Assembly (NCBI GenBank): GCA_017546125.1
Contig: JAFYXO010000038.1
Span: forward strand, 1 to 47,209
DNA length: 47,209 nucleotides
From: Bacteroidales bacterium
GTDB taxonomy: Bacteria > Bacteroidota > Bacteroidia > Bacteroidales > UBA932
Direction: 5' to 3'
Every line of letters starts with the position of its first letter. Positions within the stretch are counted from its first letter, which is position 1. Position numbers and translations under genes: made by a program. The notes below the pieces were generated by a model. It saw nothing but the letters and a program-made list of their open reading frames with translations. It was not told the DNA's origin and made no database searches. Of this stretch, positions 25,736 through 35,887 are shown piece by piece.

Positions 25736-26515
25736 CTATTCCTCCACAACTTTAAGGGTTTCGAAATATGGAACATATGCTTCAAGCCAGGTCTTGATAG
25801 CTTTTTCAAGAGCTTGTGAAGTGATAGTACCACCACTGATAGCATCCACACCGTTGATGTCATCTTCAGATGCACCACCTTTCACTACTTTTACAGAGGT
25901 GAATTCGCCTTCTGCATTGTAGATTTTTTTACCGGTGAAGTTGTTGCGGAACCAGTCAGTTGCAATCTCTGCACCAAGACCAGGGGTCTCACCTTTGTGG
26001 TCAAAGACAGCACCTTCGATAGTGTTCATATCACCTTCGAATGCCAAGTAGCCCCAGATAGGTCCCCAAAGGCCTGCGCCGTAGCAAGGAACGACAGGGA
26101 CAGTTTTGCCGTTTACATTGAAAATATAAACAGGTAGAGCTATTTCAGCTTTTGCAGCAGCGTCACCTTCAGATGCTTTTTTGATATATGTGGTTTGAAG
26201 TTTGAGGTCGCTCTGACCTTTAAGCTCCACATTTTTAGCGTCAGTTTTCATGTTGCCGATAACCTGACCCTCAGCATTTACAAGGATAGCCTCTTTAATA
26301 TTGTCGCTGTATGTTTTGATAATCTCGTCATTTGACATCTCCGATTCTGCATCGTAAAGACCTACAGAAGAGAGAATCTTGCTGATTGTCTCCACTTTTA
26401 CGTTGGTCTCTTGGGCAGGTTGGAGAGTGATAGCGGTAAATGCAAGAACTACAGCAACTACCACAACGAGAATCACAGAATAAATAACTGTGTATGTATT
26501 ACTATTTGTATTCAT
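25736..26515 (-). CDS. nqrC: Na+-NQR subunit C, FMN-carrying
   Basis: A 259-residue subunit with one N-terminal membrane helix (about 8-28) and a periplasmic FMN domain. The flavin is expected to be bound covalently to a threonine in ISGGTITSQAL near residue 226, close to the usual SGAT-type motif with G replacing A. GLWGPIWGYLAFEGD and HKGETPGLGAEI are the other conserved blocks. An ApbE flavin transferase, needed for this modification, is not in the window. Confidence 0.95.
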   Translation of the reverse strand: MNTNSNTYTVIYSVILVVVVAVVLAFTAITLQPAQETNVKVETISKILSSVGLYDAESEMSNDEIIKTYSDNIKEAILVNAEGQVIGNMKTDAKNVELKGQSDLKLQTTYIKKASEGDAAAKAEIALPVYIFNVNGKTVPVVPCYGAGLWGPIWGYLAFEGDMNTIEGAVFDHKGETPGLGAEIATDWFRNNFTGKKIYNAEGEFTSVKVVKGGASEDDINGVDAISGGTITSQALEKAIKTWLEAYVPYFETLKVVEE

Positions 26516-26525
26516 AATCCGTCAA

Positions 26526-27674
26526 TTATTTAGTTGCCCTTTTAAGTCTTCTGTTAATACTTGCATTCACTACATAGTGGTCGATAAGTGGTGCAAATGT
26601 GTTCATAAGCAGGATTGCAAGCATCATACCCTCTGGATAACCAGGGTTAAACAGACGTACTACCACTGCAAGTGCACCTACCAAGAAACCATAGATCCAT
26701 TTACCGGTCTCAGTCTGAGCAGAGGTCACAGGGTCGGTAGCCATAAATACGATACCGAATGCGAAACCACCCATTACCAAGTGATTCCAAGCTGGCATAG
26801 CCAAGTATGAACCCTCAGCAGCGAAAGCATTGCCAAGAAGAGCTACAGCCAAACCGCCGATAACGCCTGAAACCATAATTTTCCAGCTTGCTACACCTGT
26901 CCAGATAAGGATGATGGCACCAAGAAGGATGGCGATAGTAGAAGTTTCACCCACTGAACCAGGGATAAGACCTACGAACATATCCATAAATGAGTAGCTC
27001 AATTCACCTGCTGAAGCTTGTGCAAGCGGAGTTGCACCTGAGAAACCGTCAACAAGAGCCTCACCTTTACCAGCAGCTGCAACCCAAACTTCGTCACCAG
27101 ACATTTTGCTAGGATAAGAGAAGAATAGGAATGCACGTGCAATAAGTGCAGGGTTCCAGATATTCATACCTGTGCCACCGAATACCTCTTTGCCGATAAT
27201 AACAGCAAAAGCTACTGCAAGTGCAAGGGTCCATAGAGGAACATCTACAGGCATAATAAGTGGAATGATCATACCGGATACAAGGTAACCTTCGTTTACC
27301 TCATGGCCATTGATCTGAGCTGAAATGAATTCGATACCAAGACCTACGATGTAAGATACAAGGTAAAGAGGAAGAATCTTAAGGAAACCGTACCATACCA
27401 TTTGCCAGAAGCCCATATCTGCTCCTACTGCAAGGCTGTGTTGGTAACCGATATTGTATACACCGAAGCAGAAAGCAGGTAGAAGAGCAACCACCACTAC
27501 GATCATAATTCTCTTAAGATCGACGCAGTCTCTTACGTGGCTTCCCCTTTTGGTTACGGTATTAGGAACAAATGCAAATGATTCGAATGCATCAAATGTT
27601 GAGTGCAGGAATCCAAGTTTGCCACCTTTCTCGAAAGTTGGCTTAATATTGTCTATAAATTTTCTGATATTCAT
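26526..27674 (-). CDS. nqrB: Na+-NQR subunit B
   Basis: Main membrane subunit of 382 residues with about ten helices. It has GFSGATPLAQASAG near residue 215, the SGAT site for a second covalent FMN; riboflavin and quinone also bind this subunit in characterised enzymes. GGTGMNIWNPALIARAFLFF and FMATDPVTSAQTETGKWIYG are conserved blocks. It is expected to form part of the Na+ path. Confidence 0.96.
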   Translation of the reverse strand: MNIRKFIDNIKPTFEKGGKLGFLHSTFDAFESFAFVPNTVTKRGSHVRDCVDLKRIMIVVVVALLPAFCFGVYNIGYQHSLAVGADMGFWQMVWYGFLKILPLYLVSYIVGLGIEFISAQINGHEVNEGYLVSGMIIPLIMPVDVPLWTLALAVAFAVIIGKEVFGGTGMNIWNPALIARAFLFFSYPSKMSGDEVWVAAAGKGEALVDGFSGATPLAQASAGELSYSFMDMFVGLIPGSVGETSTIAILLGAIILIWTGVASWKIMVSGVIGGLAVALLGNAFAAEGSYLAMPAWNHLVMGGFAFGIVFMATDPVTSAQTETGKWIYGFLVGALAVVVRLFNPGYPEGMMLAILLMNTFAPLIDHYVVNASINRRLKRATK

Positions 27675-27687
27675 AATTCCACACTTA

Positions 27688-29073
27688 TTAAGCCATCTCT
27701 TTCAACATAATATCAATACCTTTGGTGATGATAGACTGGATGTCGATCTTAGAAGGACAGATGTATTCGCAAAGTGCGAAATCTTCCTCTACCACCTCAT
27801 AGATACCAAGCTGCTCCATCTTGTCGATATCCTCTGCGAGGATAGCTTTAAGAAGATAAACTGGGTAAATGTCCATAGGGAGAACATCATTGTATGATTT
27901 GTTCATAACGAATGCTCTCTCACCACCATTGTAGTTCGAGTCCATATTGTACTCTTTCTTAGGTGTCAACCAAGAGAAATAAGTTCTTGAACTGCTGAAT
28001 TTCTTAGGTCTGAAAATCTTAGCCCAACCAAGACCTTCGTAGTAGTTACCTTCGGTAATCAAAGTTACCTGATGATCGAAGAATCCAAGGAAGCCCTCAG
28101 GACCAACGTTGGTACCTGTAAGGACGTTACCGCTGATGTAGCGGACACCACAACCTTCCTGATAAGATTGTTTAGGGTCAGTCTCAGCTGAAACGAATTC
28201 TGCGATATCCTTCATTGACATACCAGCCACTGCTTTCACATAGCAAGGCTCGGTAGCACGAGGACCGGTAACAGCCACTGTTCTGCTAAGGTCATAGATA
28301 CCTTTTGCGAAGAATCTCCCGATAACTGCAAGTAGAGGCAAGTCAACAGTCCATACCACTTCACCTTTGTTCACTGGTGAGATGTGATGGATCTGTACAC
28401 CTACGTTGTCTGCAGGGTGTGGACCGTCAAATACATGGAACTCCACATTTCTAAGTTTGTGAAGAGGTGTGCTGTTAGCGATCATTCTGCTCAACCCCAT
28501 GTGTACACCACCTTTGGTAAGTTTGCCAAGTGCATTAACTGCCAATTGGATGTTTTCAAACTCATCTTTAAGGGCGTAGTCATAATCAGGAGCAGCTGGA
28601 ACTGAACTGAAACCAGACACAAAAATAGCCTTAGGCTCTACATCCGGATTTGGTGTAATACCGTATGGGCGTTGTTTCAAACAAACCCACAATCCGCTCT
28701 TCTTCAAAGCTTCAATGATTTTCTCACGATTGAGATCCTCAACTTTTGGAAGGTCATACTTGATATACTCGATTTGAGCATCACATTTGATACGAATCTC
28801 CAAAAGTTTTCTCTTTTCACCCCTTACGATCTCGCTGACAGTACCACTGACAGGAGAAGCAAAGATGATCTCAGGGTTGAACTTGTCTGCATAAACAGGG
28901 GTACCTGCTTTAACTGCATCGCCCTCTCTAACGAGCAGGCGTGGAGTCAAGTTCTTGAAATCGGTAGGTTTTAAAGCTATAACTTCGGAGATTACACTCT
29001 TTTTAACAACAGGCTGAGGTGCCCCTACCATTGGGACATTCAGACCTTTCTTCAATTTGATATAATCTGCCAT
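27688..29073 (-). CDS. nqrA: Na+-NQR subunit A
   Basis: Cytoplasmic-side subunit of 461 residues, first gene of the operon. It begins IKLKKGLNVPMVGAPQPVV, has the Rnf-C-like barrel (PRLLVREGDAVKAGTPVYAD) and ends with an Fe-S-type block CEYICPSKIDIQSIITKGID. It takes part in quinone binding at the NqrA/B interface. A TACATTTG -7 box lies at 29106-29099 on the minus strand, 26 bp before the ATG, within the palindrome CTACAAATGTAG. Confidence 0.96.
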   Translation of the reverse strand: MADYIKLKKGLNVPMVGAPQPVVKKSVISEVIALKPTDFKNLTPRLLVREGDAVKAGTPVYADKFNPEIIFASPVSGTVSEIVRGEKRKLLEIRIKCDAQIEYIKYDLPKVEDLNREKIIEALKKSGLWVCLKQRPYGITPNPDVEPKAIFVSGFSSVPAAPDYDYALKDEFENIQLAVNALGKLTKGGVHMGLSRMIANSTPLHKLRNVEFHVFDGPHPADNVGVQIHHISPVNKGEVVWTVDLPLLAVIGRFFAKGIYDLSRTVAVTGPRATEPCYVKAVAGMSMKDIAEFVSAETDPKQSYQEGCGVRYISGNVLTGTNVGPEGFLGFFDHQVTLITEGNYYEGLGWAKIFRPKKFSSSRTYFSWLTPKKEYNMDSNYNGGERAFVMNKSYNDVLPMDIYPVYLLKAILAEDIDKMEQLGIYEVVEEDFALCEYICPSKIDIQSIITKGIDIMLKEMA

Positions 29074-29116
29074 TTATACCTATGTTTAAAATAATCTACA
29101 AATGTAGAAATTATTG

Positions 29117-29147
29117 TTGAATAATGGGTGAAAAAAAGGTAGTTTTG
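29117..29147 (+). promoter_or_regulatory. Promoter of the UvrD/PcrA helicase gene
   Basis: TTG (29117-29119), 20 bases, TAGTTTTG (29140-29147), a good Bacteroidetes promoter. The -7 box ends only eight bases before the ATG at 29156, so the mRNA would have a leader of just a few bases. Confidence 0.55.
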
Positions 29148-29155
29148 CACCAATT

Positions 29156-31510
29156 ATGGGAAGAGAAAGTAAAATAGATTTCGAAAGTCTGAATAGTGCG
29201 CAGAGAAGTGCTGTTGAGTGCACCGAGGGGCCGTCGCTGATAATTGCGGGTGCCGGCTCGGGAAAAACCAAAGTGTTGACTTACAAGATTGCCTACCTTC
29301 TGGAGAGGGGTGTGCAGCCAGGGACGATATTGGCACTTACCTTTACGAACAAGGCGTCAAAAGAGATGAAGGAGCGTATCGCCGCTTTGGTGGGGAAGGA
29401 TAAGAGCATAAGGCTCTGGATGGGTACATTTCACTCTATTTTTATCCGTTTTCTTAGACAATATGCAGATAAGATTGGGTATCCATCTTCGTTTACAGTG
29501 TATGACACTTCAGATTCCAAGAGTGCCATCCGTGCCTGCATAAAAGAGCTAGAACTGGACGAAAAGGTCTATAAGCCATCAGATGTATTGTCAAGAATCT
29601 CATATGCGAAGAACAATCTGGTGACCGCTACTGCATACATCAACAATGCTGTAGCAGTGCAGAATGATATGGCGGCCAAGAAGGGGCGCATCTGTGATAT
29701 CTATCTCCGTTATGCTCAGAAATGTAAGGCTTCAGGGGTGATGGATTTTGATGATATCCTTCTGAATATGAATATTTTGCTCAGGGATCATCCCGATGTT
29801 TGCGAGGAGTTGTCCAATAGCTTCCGATATATCCTCGTGGATGAGTATCAGGATACGAATTTTGCCCAATACCTTATTGTGAAGAAACTCTCTCAGCTGC
29901 ACCGCAATATCTCTGTGGTGGGTGATGATTCGCAGAGTATCTATGGATTTCGTGGTGCAAGGATTCAGAATATCCTCAATTTCCGCAAGGACTACCCCGA
30001 TTCGAAGGAGTTCAAACTTGAGCAGAACTACCGCTCGACCCGCACCATAGTGGATGCGGCGAACTCTGTCATTGCGAAGAATCGCAACAGGCTCCCCAAA
30101 ACCTGCTTTTCGCAGGGTGCTGCCGGAGAGAAAATAGAGGTGATCAAGGCGTTTACCGACCAGGAGGAGGGCTCATTGGTGGCAGCCTCCATTGCGAAGC
30201 GAATCTACTCCGATAAGGTTTCTTACGACAGTTTTGCTATCCTTTACAGGACCAATGCCCAGTCGCGTGTTATCGAGGAGATGCTCAGAAAGAGGAATCT
30301 CCCTTACAAAATTTATGCGGGGCACTCATTCTATGAGAGGGCAGAGGTGAAGGATCTCCTTGCCTATTTCAGACTGCTGGTGAATCCTGGGGATGATGAG
30401 GCATTCCGCAGGGCAATAAATACCCCTGCAAGGGGGATTGGTGAGACATCCCTCAAATATTTGGCCGACACTGCAAAAGGTGAAGGGACTTCGCTCTGGG
30501 GGGCATTGTTCTCTGAAAAATGTGAGCAGTATGGTCTTAAGGCGGCAGCTCTGAATAAGATGAGGGGCTTTGCCAATATGATCTACGCCATCCGTCAGAA
30601 AGTGGAGAGCTATGATGCTTATAGTGTGGCAGTTGAGATAGTGAATGCTTCGGGAATAATTGCTGCATACAAGCAGGAGAATACCATCGAGTCGCTTGCA
30701 CGTGTGGAGAATATAGAGGAGCTGCTGAATAGTGTCCATGAGTTTGTGGAGGAGCAGACCGCTGCTGCAGAGGAGAGGGGAGAAGAGATGGTTCTCGTTA
30801 CATTGGGGGCCTATCTTGAAAATGTTGCATTGATCTCAGATTTGGAGATTTCGGAAGATAAAAAAGATGATGGCAACAGGATAAGTCTGATGACTGTCCA
30901 CTCATCAAAAGGTCTGGAGTTTCCATATGTCTATATTATAGGTATGGAGGAGAATCTTTTCCCATCTGTGGGGGCAGTGAGCGAGGCTGACGTGGAGGAG
31001 GAGCGGAGACTTTTCTATGTCGCTATGACCCGAGCTGAGAAGGGGCTTGCCGTCTCTTATGCAGGCTCCCGCTTCAAATGGGGACAGCACACTTCGAGCC
31101 CTCCGAGCAGATTTTTGAAAGAGATCGATCCTCAGTTCCTTGACAGGAGGATAGAGGAGGAGAAAACTCTCCCCAAAATGGGTGGTTTTGATGATGATGA
31201 CGATGCTTGGGGCAATATGTCCGGGCTACGCAGCAAGACATTTATAAGGAGGACTGAATCCAAACCTGTGGAGAGGGTGACAATTCCGCGTCCGGCCATG
31301 TCAAGACCAGTGAGGGAGGCTGATCCCAATTTTGTGGCCGACCCTGTCTCTTCGTTGAGGGTGGGGCAGAGAGTGGAGCACGAAAGGTTCGGTTATGGTG
31401 TTATCGTATCGATAGAGGGGGCTGCGCCCAATACAAAAGCGATAGTGAGATTTGATGTGGGTGGTGAGAAAACCTTGCTTTTGAAGTTTGCAAAATTGAA
31501 AATATGCTAG
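29156..31510 (+). CDS. uvrD: UvrD/PcrA-type DNA helicase
   Basis: Superfamily 1A 3'-5' helicase of 784 residues for DNA repair and replication-conflict clearing. Motif Q LNSAQRSAV, Walker A IIAGAGSGKTKVL, motif Ia LTFTNKASKEMKER, Walker B ILVDEYQDTN, motif III VGDDSQSIYGFRGA, motif IV EQNYRSTRTI, motif V LMTVHSSKGLEFPYV and motif VI RRLFYVAMTRAEKG are all seen. The C-terminal VGQRVEHERFGYGVI tail is the Tudor-like domain of PcrA that contacts RNA polymerase. Single gene, with its own promoter and terminator. Confidence 0.95.
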   Translation: MGRESKIDFESLNSAQRSAVECTEGPSLIIAGAGSGKTKVLTYKIAYLLERGVQPGTILALTFTNKASKEMKERIAALVGKDKSIRLWMGTFHSIFIRFLRQYADKIGYPSSFTVYDTSDSKSAIRACIKELELDEKVYKPSDVLSRISYAKNNLVTATAYINNAVAVQNDMAAKKGRICDIYLRYAQKCKASGVMDFDDILLNMNILLRDHPDVCEELSNSFRYILVDEYQDTNFAQYLIVKKLSQLHRNISVVGDDSQSIYGFRGARIQNILNFRKDYPDSKEFKLEQNYRSTRTIVDAANSVIAKNRNRLPKTCFSQGAAGEKIEVIKAFTDQEEGSLVAASIAKRIYSDKVSYDSFAILYRTNAQSRVIEEMLRKRNLPYKIYAGHSFYERAEVKDLLAYFRLLVNPGDDEAFRRAINTPARGIGETSLKYLADTAKGEGTSLWGALFSEKCEQYGLKAAALNKMRGFANMIYAIRQKVESYDAYSVAVEIVNASGIIAAYKQENTIESLARVENIEELLNSVHEFVEEQTAAAEERGEEMVLVTLGAYLENVALISDLEISEDKKDDGNRISLMTVHSSKGLEFPYVYIIGMEENLFPSVGAVSEADVEEERRLFYVAMTRAEKGLAVSYAGSRFKWGQHTSSPPSRFLKEIDPQFLDRRIEEEKTLPKMGGFDDDDDAWGNMSGLRSKTFIRRTESKPVERVTIPRPAMSRPVREADPNFVADPVSSLRVGQRVEHERFGYGVIVSIEGAAPNTKAIVRFDVGGEKTLLLKFAKLKIC

Positions 31511-31575
31511 AAATGGCATGAATATTGTTATATCTTACTGTGAAGTTTTTCATAGTTTAAGTTTAGGTTAAGTAG

Positions 31576-31615
31576 TGGGCCGGCTCCATCTGATGGGGTT
31601 GGCCCATGAATTTTT
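31576..31615 (+). terminator. Terminator after the helicase gene
   Basis: TGGGCC (31576-31581) pairs with GGCCCA (31601-31606), with an inner CCAT/ATGG stem, and is followed by TGAATTTTT. Confidence 0.75.
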
Positions 31616-31637
31616 ACTTATTGTCTGATAAGTAGAG

Positions 31638-31665
31638 TTGTATTACTTTTTTTACAGTATATTTG
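31638..31665 (+). promoter_or_regulatory. Promoter of the RND efflux operon
   Basis: TTG (31638-31640), 17 bases, TATATTTG (31658-31665), 70 bp before the adaptor gene. The leader holds repeated TTTACA words (31651, 31673 and 31684) and the small palindrome ATTTACAGTAAAT, which could bind a regulator; no regulator gene is adjacent. Confidence 0.45.
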
Positions 31666-31735
31666 CAGTTTGTTTACATAATATTTACAGTAAATTAAGA
31701 GTAAATTCATCTTATAAAGACAATATTTAATAACT

Positions 31736-32767
31736 ATGAGAAAGATATCAAAATTGCTCTTGTTGGCCTTGCCTCTTTTAGTCTCTTGTAAAGATGGCGC
31801 CAGAAAAAAAGAGTCGTCAAAAACCCCTATCACTGTTGAGGTTATGTATGTTGATGAGGTTCAAAATGCACTTGAAGACAATTATGTCGGAGAGGTTGTT
31901 GCATCTGAATCTGTATTGATTTCTGCCAGACATATAGGTACTATGGAGAGTATAAATGTCCGTCAGGGCAGTGTGGTGAAAAAAGGTGAAGTTCTTGGTC
32001 ATATTGATTCAAAAAATACCAAAAGTTCATACGAAATATCACAGGCAACACTCAGACAAGCTGAGGATGGCTACGAGAGGTTGAAGAAAGTTCACGCTAC
32101 CGGTACAGTTGCGGACATCAAATTGGTTGAGATCGAGACAGCTGTGGCTAAAGCAAGAGCGATGGCTGCCGCTTCTGCAGAGTCATTGGAAGAGTGTAAC
32201 ATCAAAGCCCCTTTTGCAGGAACCATCAGCAATGTGTTTATCGAGAAAGGTGTTGATGTGAGCTTGGGAACACCTCTTTTCAGATTGGTGGATATCTCTA
32301 CCATCGAGATTAAAATTTATGTACCGGAGTCCGAAATAGGTGACATCAAAGTGGGTAAAAAAGCGAGAGTGGAGATCCCTGCTTTGAATCTTTCAAATGT
32401 TGAGGCTCAAATGACATCAAAAGGTGTGGTTGCTACCACCTTGTCGCACACTTACGAGTGTGTGTTGAAAGTGACAACACCTGTTAAGGAGCTGATGCCA
32501 GGTATGGTTTGTAAAGTCTTTTTAATGGAAGAGGATGCAGCTCCATCAATTGTTGTTCCAGCTTCAGCTATTGAGACTGGCGCGAACGGAAGATATGTAT
32601 GGGTTGTGAAAGATGGAGTGGTAGGCAAACAGAATGTGACTATCGGCGGATACAAAGGTAAAGGAGTAGTGATCTCATCAGGTCTTCAAGTTGGTGATGC
32701 TGTTATAGTAGAGGGTGCAGCTAAGGTGAGCACCGGTATGGAAGTAAAAGTTAATAACTCCAAATAA
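31736..32767 (+). CDS. RND efflux periplasmic adaptor lipoprotein
   Basis: Membrane-fusion protein of 343 residues bridging the inner-membrane pump and the outer-membrane channel. The lipoprotein signal ends LLVSC (Cys18). A split lipoyl domain (SVLISARHIGTMESINVRQG and IKAPFAGTISNVFIEKGVDV) flanks a short alpha hairpin (about 95-140), followed by beta-barrel and membrane-proximal domains. The hairpin is shorter than in AcrA. First gene of the RND operon, eight bases before the permease. Confidence 0.92.
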   Translation: MRKISKLLLLALPLLVSCKDGARKKESSKTPITVEVMYVDEVQNALEDNYVGEVVASESVLISARHIGTMESINVRQGSVVKKGEVLGHIDSKNTKSSYEISQATLRQAEDGYERLKKVHATGTVADIKLVEIETAVAKARAMAAASAESLEECNIKAPFAGTISNVFIEKGVDVSLGTPLFRLVDISTIEIKIYVPESEIGDIKVGKKARVEIPALNLSNVEAQMTSKGVVATTLSHTYECVLKVTTPVKELMPGMVCKVFLMEEDAAPSIVVPASAIETGANGRYVWVVKDGVVGKQNVTIGGYKGKGVVISSGLQVGDAVIVEGAAKVSTGMEVKVNNSK

Positions 32768-32775
32768 TCATATAG

Positions 32776-35700
32776 ATGAACAATAAAGGCAGTTTTGTAA
32801 AAGGGGTTATTAACGGAAGGAGTATTATATACTTCCTTATCGCCATTATCACCACTTTTGGTGTGTATAGCCTCTTTGAAATCAATAAAGATGAGCTCCC
32901 TACATTTGAGATCAAGGATGGCTTGGTAGTGGGTGTATATCCCGGTGCCACAGCTCAGGAGGTAGAGGAGCAGCTTACAAAACCTCTGGAAGAGATTCTG
33001 TTCAAATTCCAGGAGGTCAGCAGACAGACTTATTCATATACCCAGGATGGTATATGTTATATATATGTAAGGCTTCAGTGCCCATCGAGGGATAAAAACA
33101 CTGTGTGGTCTAAGATCAAACTCAAACTATCTTCGTCGAGAATCTTCCTACCTCCAGGGGTTTTGACTGTACAGGTGCTTGATGAGTTTGCATCGGTATC
33201 TTCACTTTTGATAGCTATGGAGTCTTCGGACAAGGGCTATGCGGAGATGGAGAAATATACAGATGAACTTACCACAAGACTGTATGAAATCCCTGAATTG
33301 GCAAATGTGAAAGTTTATGGAACACAGAAAGAGGAGATTGCTGTCAAAATAGACAACGACAGACTCTCTTCATATGGTGTGAACTCGACTTTGATGACAT
33401 TTGACTACCAGACAGCTGCGATGCAGACTATCAGCGGTAAATTCAAATCGGATTATGTCAGTGCCCCAATCCACATTGAGGGCAAATTGTCGACAGAAGC
33501 GGAGATCGGTGACAGAATCATATGGTCAGACCCTTCAGGACATACACTCCGTTTGAAGGATGTGGCTACAGTTGAGAGAAGATATAAAGCCCCAACCTCA
33601 TTCGTTGAGTACAATGGAAGAACAGCTTTGATTGTATCGGTGGAGATGAGGAGCGGAAACAATATCGTATCATTCGGCAAATCGGTGGATAAGGTGTTGG
33701 CTTCCTTCCAGGAGGAGTTGCCTGACAGTGTGAACCTCTCCATCATCAGCAACCAGCCTAAAATCGTAGATAGCTCTGTATGGTCATTCATCAGAGACCT
33801 TGTTATCTCTATGATCGTGGTTATCCTTGTCATGTTGATGTTGTTCCCATTGAAATCGGCGTTGATAGCAAGTACCAGTGTCCCTATCTGTATTGCAGGA
33901 ACCATTGCTACAATGTTCCTTTTGGGCATGAACCTCAATACTGTGACTTTGGCGGCTTTGATTGTGGTGCTGGGTATGATTGTGGACGACTCTGTGATTA
34001 CTATGGACGGGTATATGGATAACCTTGGTAAAGGTCTTAAGAGGGTAGATGCGGCGAGCCAGAGTATGAAGGAGCTTATGATGCCTATGCTGCTCTCTAC
34101 TGCATCCATAAGTGTGATGTTCTACCCTATGCTGGGTATTTTGTCAGACTACTTCGCAGACTTGGTAAGGATGTTCCCTTGGGTGATCACTATCGCTTTG
34201 GGTTGCTCTTTCTTGTTTGCTGTATGTGTGGTTCCATCTTTGGAGGTGCTGTTCATCAAGCCGGACAATGCTGATGAGAAGAAGAGCAAATTTGCCGAGA
34301 TCCAGGGTAAATTCTTTGGGGTATTGCAGGAGGGTTATGAGAAACTGCAGAATGTATGTTTCAACAATCCATTCAAGACAATATTGGTAGGTGTGGCTTC
34401 TGTGGTTATCGGAGCATTCCTGTTTACCAAAATCAACATCCAGATGATGCCTATGGCCGTCAGGGATTGTTTTGCTGTTGAGGTGGAGTTGGAACCAAAT
34501 GCGACACTCAAACATACCAAAGCTGTAACTGACTCCCTTCAGAAGATACTTTTGTCTGACAAGAGGGTCAAATCTGTGACAGCTTTTGTGGGTACAGGTG
34601 CACCTCGTTTCCATGCTACCTATGGTCCTAAGGTACCGGGTGAGGGTATGGCACAGATGATAGTCAATACCATTAATCCTAAAGCTACCGACGCTATCAT
34701 CAAAGAGTATGAAAAAGCATACGAGTTCCATTTCCCTGAGGCACAAATCAGATTCAAACAGTTGGATTACCAAGCTGTAACTGCCCCTGTCATGGTTACT
34801 TTCAGAGGCGGATCGTCTGAGGAGATGGAGCCATTGGCTATGGAGCTCAAGAGATATATGATGACCGAAATGGAGAATACCTTGAAATGGGTTCACAGTG
34901 ATTGTGACAGAAGTGTTGCGACTGTATCTGTTGACCTTGATCCTGAGGAGTCTTCAAGACTTGGTGTGAACAGAGCTCTTCTATCATTGTCTATCGCCAA
35001 AACACTTAACGGTCAGACTGTGGCTTCTATCTGGGAGGGTAAGAAGAGTATTCCAATCAACTTCTACAATAGTGCCATCAAACCAGATATGACCTATGAG
35101 GAGTTGGGCAACCAATTGGTATCGACACCTCTTCCTGGTGTCTCTGTACCATTGAGACAAGTGGCAGATATCTCTCCTATCTGGCAGCCTGAAGGTATTG
35201 CCCATACAGGTGGAAAGAACTCCATCACAGTGTATGCGGATATGAGAAGCGGATGCAGCCAGCCAAACTCAGTCAAGACTATCAAGAAATATGTGGATGA
35301 GAATATCAGACCTAATTTGCCTGAAGGTGTCGAGATCCAGTATGCCGGTCTGACAGCTACAAATGCAAAAGTGGTTCCTGAGGTGATGATGGTTCTTGTA
35401 TGTGCCATTATAATCCTCTTCGGCTTCCTTCTATACCACTTCAAGAAGATATTATTGTCTCTACTTACCATTGTATTGAGCCTTCTATGTCTGTTTGGTG
35501 CCACATTCGGACTTTGGATTTTCAATCTTGACTTCAGTATTACTGCGGTGTTGGGTGTAGTCAGTCTTATCGGTATTGTGGTAAGGAACGGTATCCTGAT
35601 GTTTGAGTATGCCGAGACCTTGAGATTTGAATTCGGATATGGTGTAAAAGAGGCTGCAGCAGAGGCTGGCAAGAGAAGGATGAGACCAATCTTCTTGACC

Positions 35701-35883
35701 TCTTGCACCACTGCATTGGGTGTGCTCCCTATGATCTTGAGTGGTGATATCCTGTGGATGCCAATGGGTGTTGTAATATGCTTCGGTACACTATTGTCGA
35801 TCGTACTGATAGTGGAGATCATGCCTGTATGTTACTGGCTGATATTCCGCAATGAAAAAAAGGTGAAACTTATTGAGGACTAA
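32776..35883 (+). CDS. RND family multidrug efflux permease
   Basis: Proton-driven inner-membrane pump of 1035 residues in the AcrB/MdtC-like HAE family. Twelve membrane helices: one near residue 15, clusters at about 335-480 and 860-1020, plus one near 540. The TM4 proton-relay pair is visible in VVLGMIVDDSVITMDG, and GVVSLIGIVVRNGILMFEYA in the second half is the matching repeat. Large periplasmic loops hold the porter domains. The substrate cannot be read. The stop is five bases before the TolC-type gene. Confidence 0.93.
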   Translation: MNNKGSFVKGVINGRSIIYFLIAIITTFGVYSLFEINKDELPTFEIKDGLVVGVYPGATAQEVEEQLTKPLEEILFKFQEVSRQTYSYTQDGICYIYVRLQCPSRDKNTVWSKIKLKLSSSRIFLPPGVLTVQVLDEFASVSSLLIAMESSDKGYAEMEKYTDELTTRLYEIPELANVKVYGTQKEEIAVKIDNDRLSSYGVNSTLMTFDYQTAAMQTISGKFKSDYVSAPIHIEGKLSTEAEIGDRIIWSDPSGHTLRLKDVATVERRYKAPTSFVEYNGRTALIVSVEMRSGNNIVSFGKSVDKVLASFQEELPDSVNLSIISNQPKIVDSSVWSFIRDLVISMIVVILVMLMLFPLKSALIASTSVPICIAGTIATMFLLGMNLNTVTLAALIVVLGMIVDDSVITMDGYMDNLGKGLKRVDAASQSMKELMMPMLLSTASISVMFYPMLGILSDYFADLVRMFPWVITIALGCSFLFAVCVVPSLEVLFIKPDNADEKKSKFAEIQGKFFGVLQEGYEKLQNVCFNNPFKTILVGVASVVIGAFLFTKINIQMMPMAVRDCFAVEVELEPNATLKHTKAVTDSLQKILLSDKRVKSVTAFVGTGAPRFHATYGPKVPGEGMAQMIVNTINPKATDAIIKEYEKAYEFHFPEAQIRFKQLDYQAVTAPVMVTFRGGSSEEMEPLAMELKRYMMTEMENTLKWVHSDCDRSVATVSVDLDPEESSRLGVNRALLSLSIAKTLNGQTVASIWEGKKSIPINFYNSAIKPDMTYEELGNQLVSTPLPGVSVPLRQVADISPIWQPEGIAHTGGKNSITVYADMRSGCSQPNSVKTIKKYVDENIRPNLPEGVEIQYAGLTATNAKVVPEVMMVLVCAIIILFGFLLYHFKKILLSLLTIVLSLLCLFGATFGLWIFNLDFSITAVLGVVSLIGIVVRNGILMFEYAETLRFEFGYGVKEAAAEAGKRRMRPIFLTSCTTALGVLPMILSGDILWMPMGVVICFGTLLSIVLIVEIMPVCYWLIFRNEKKVKLIED

Positions 35884-35887
35884 GCAG

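Noticed and set aside
33453-34896. Long minus-strand reading frames (218 and 250 aa) inside the RND permease gene
   Set aside because: Antisense to a clearly real, conserved 1035-aa gene; translations lack any motif and show antisense-type composition.
35873-35887. TolC-type gene starting at 35873
   Set aside because: That start lies inside the permease gene and puts five extra residues before an otherwise ordinary signal peptide.
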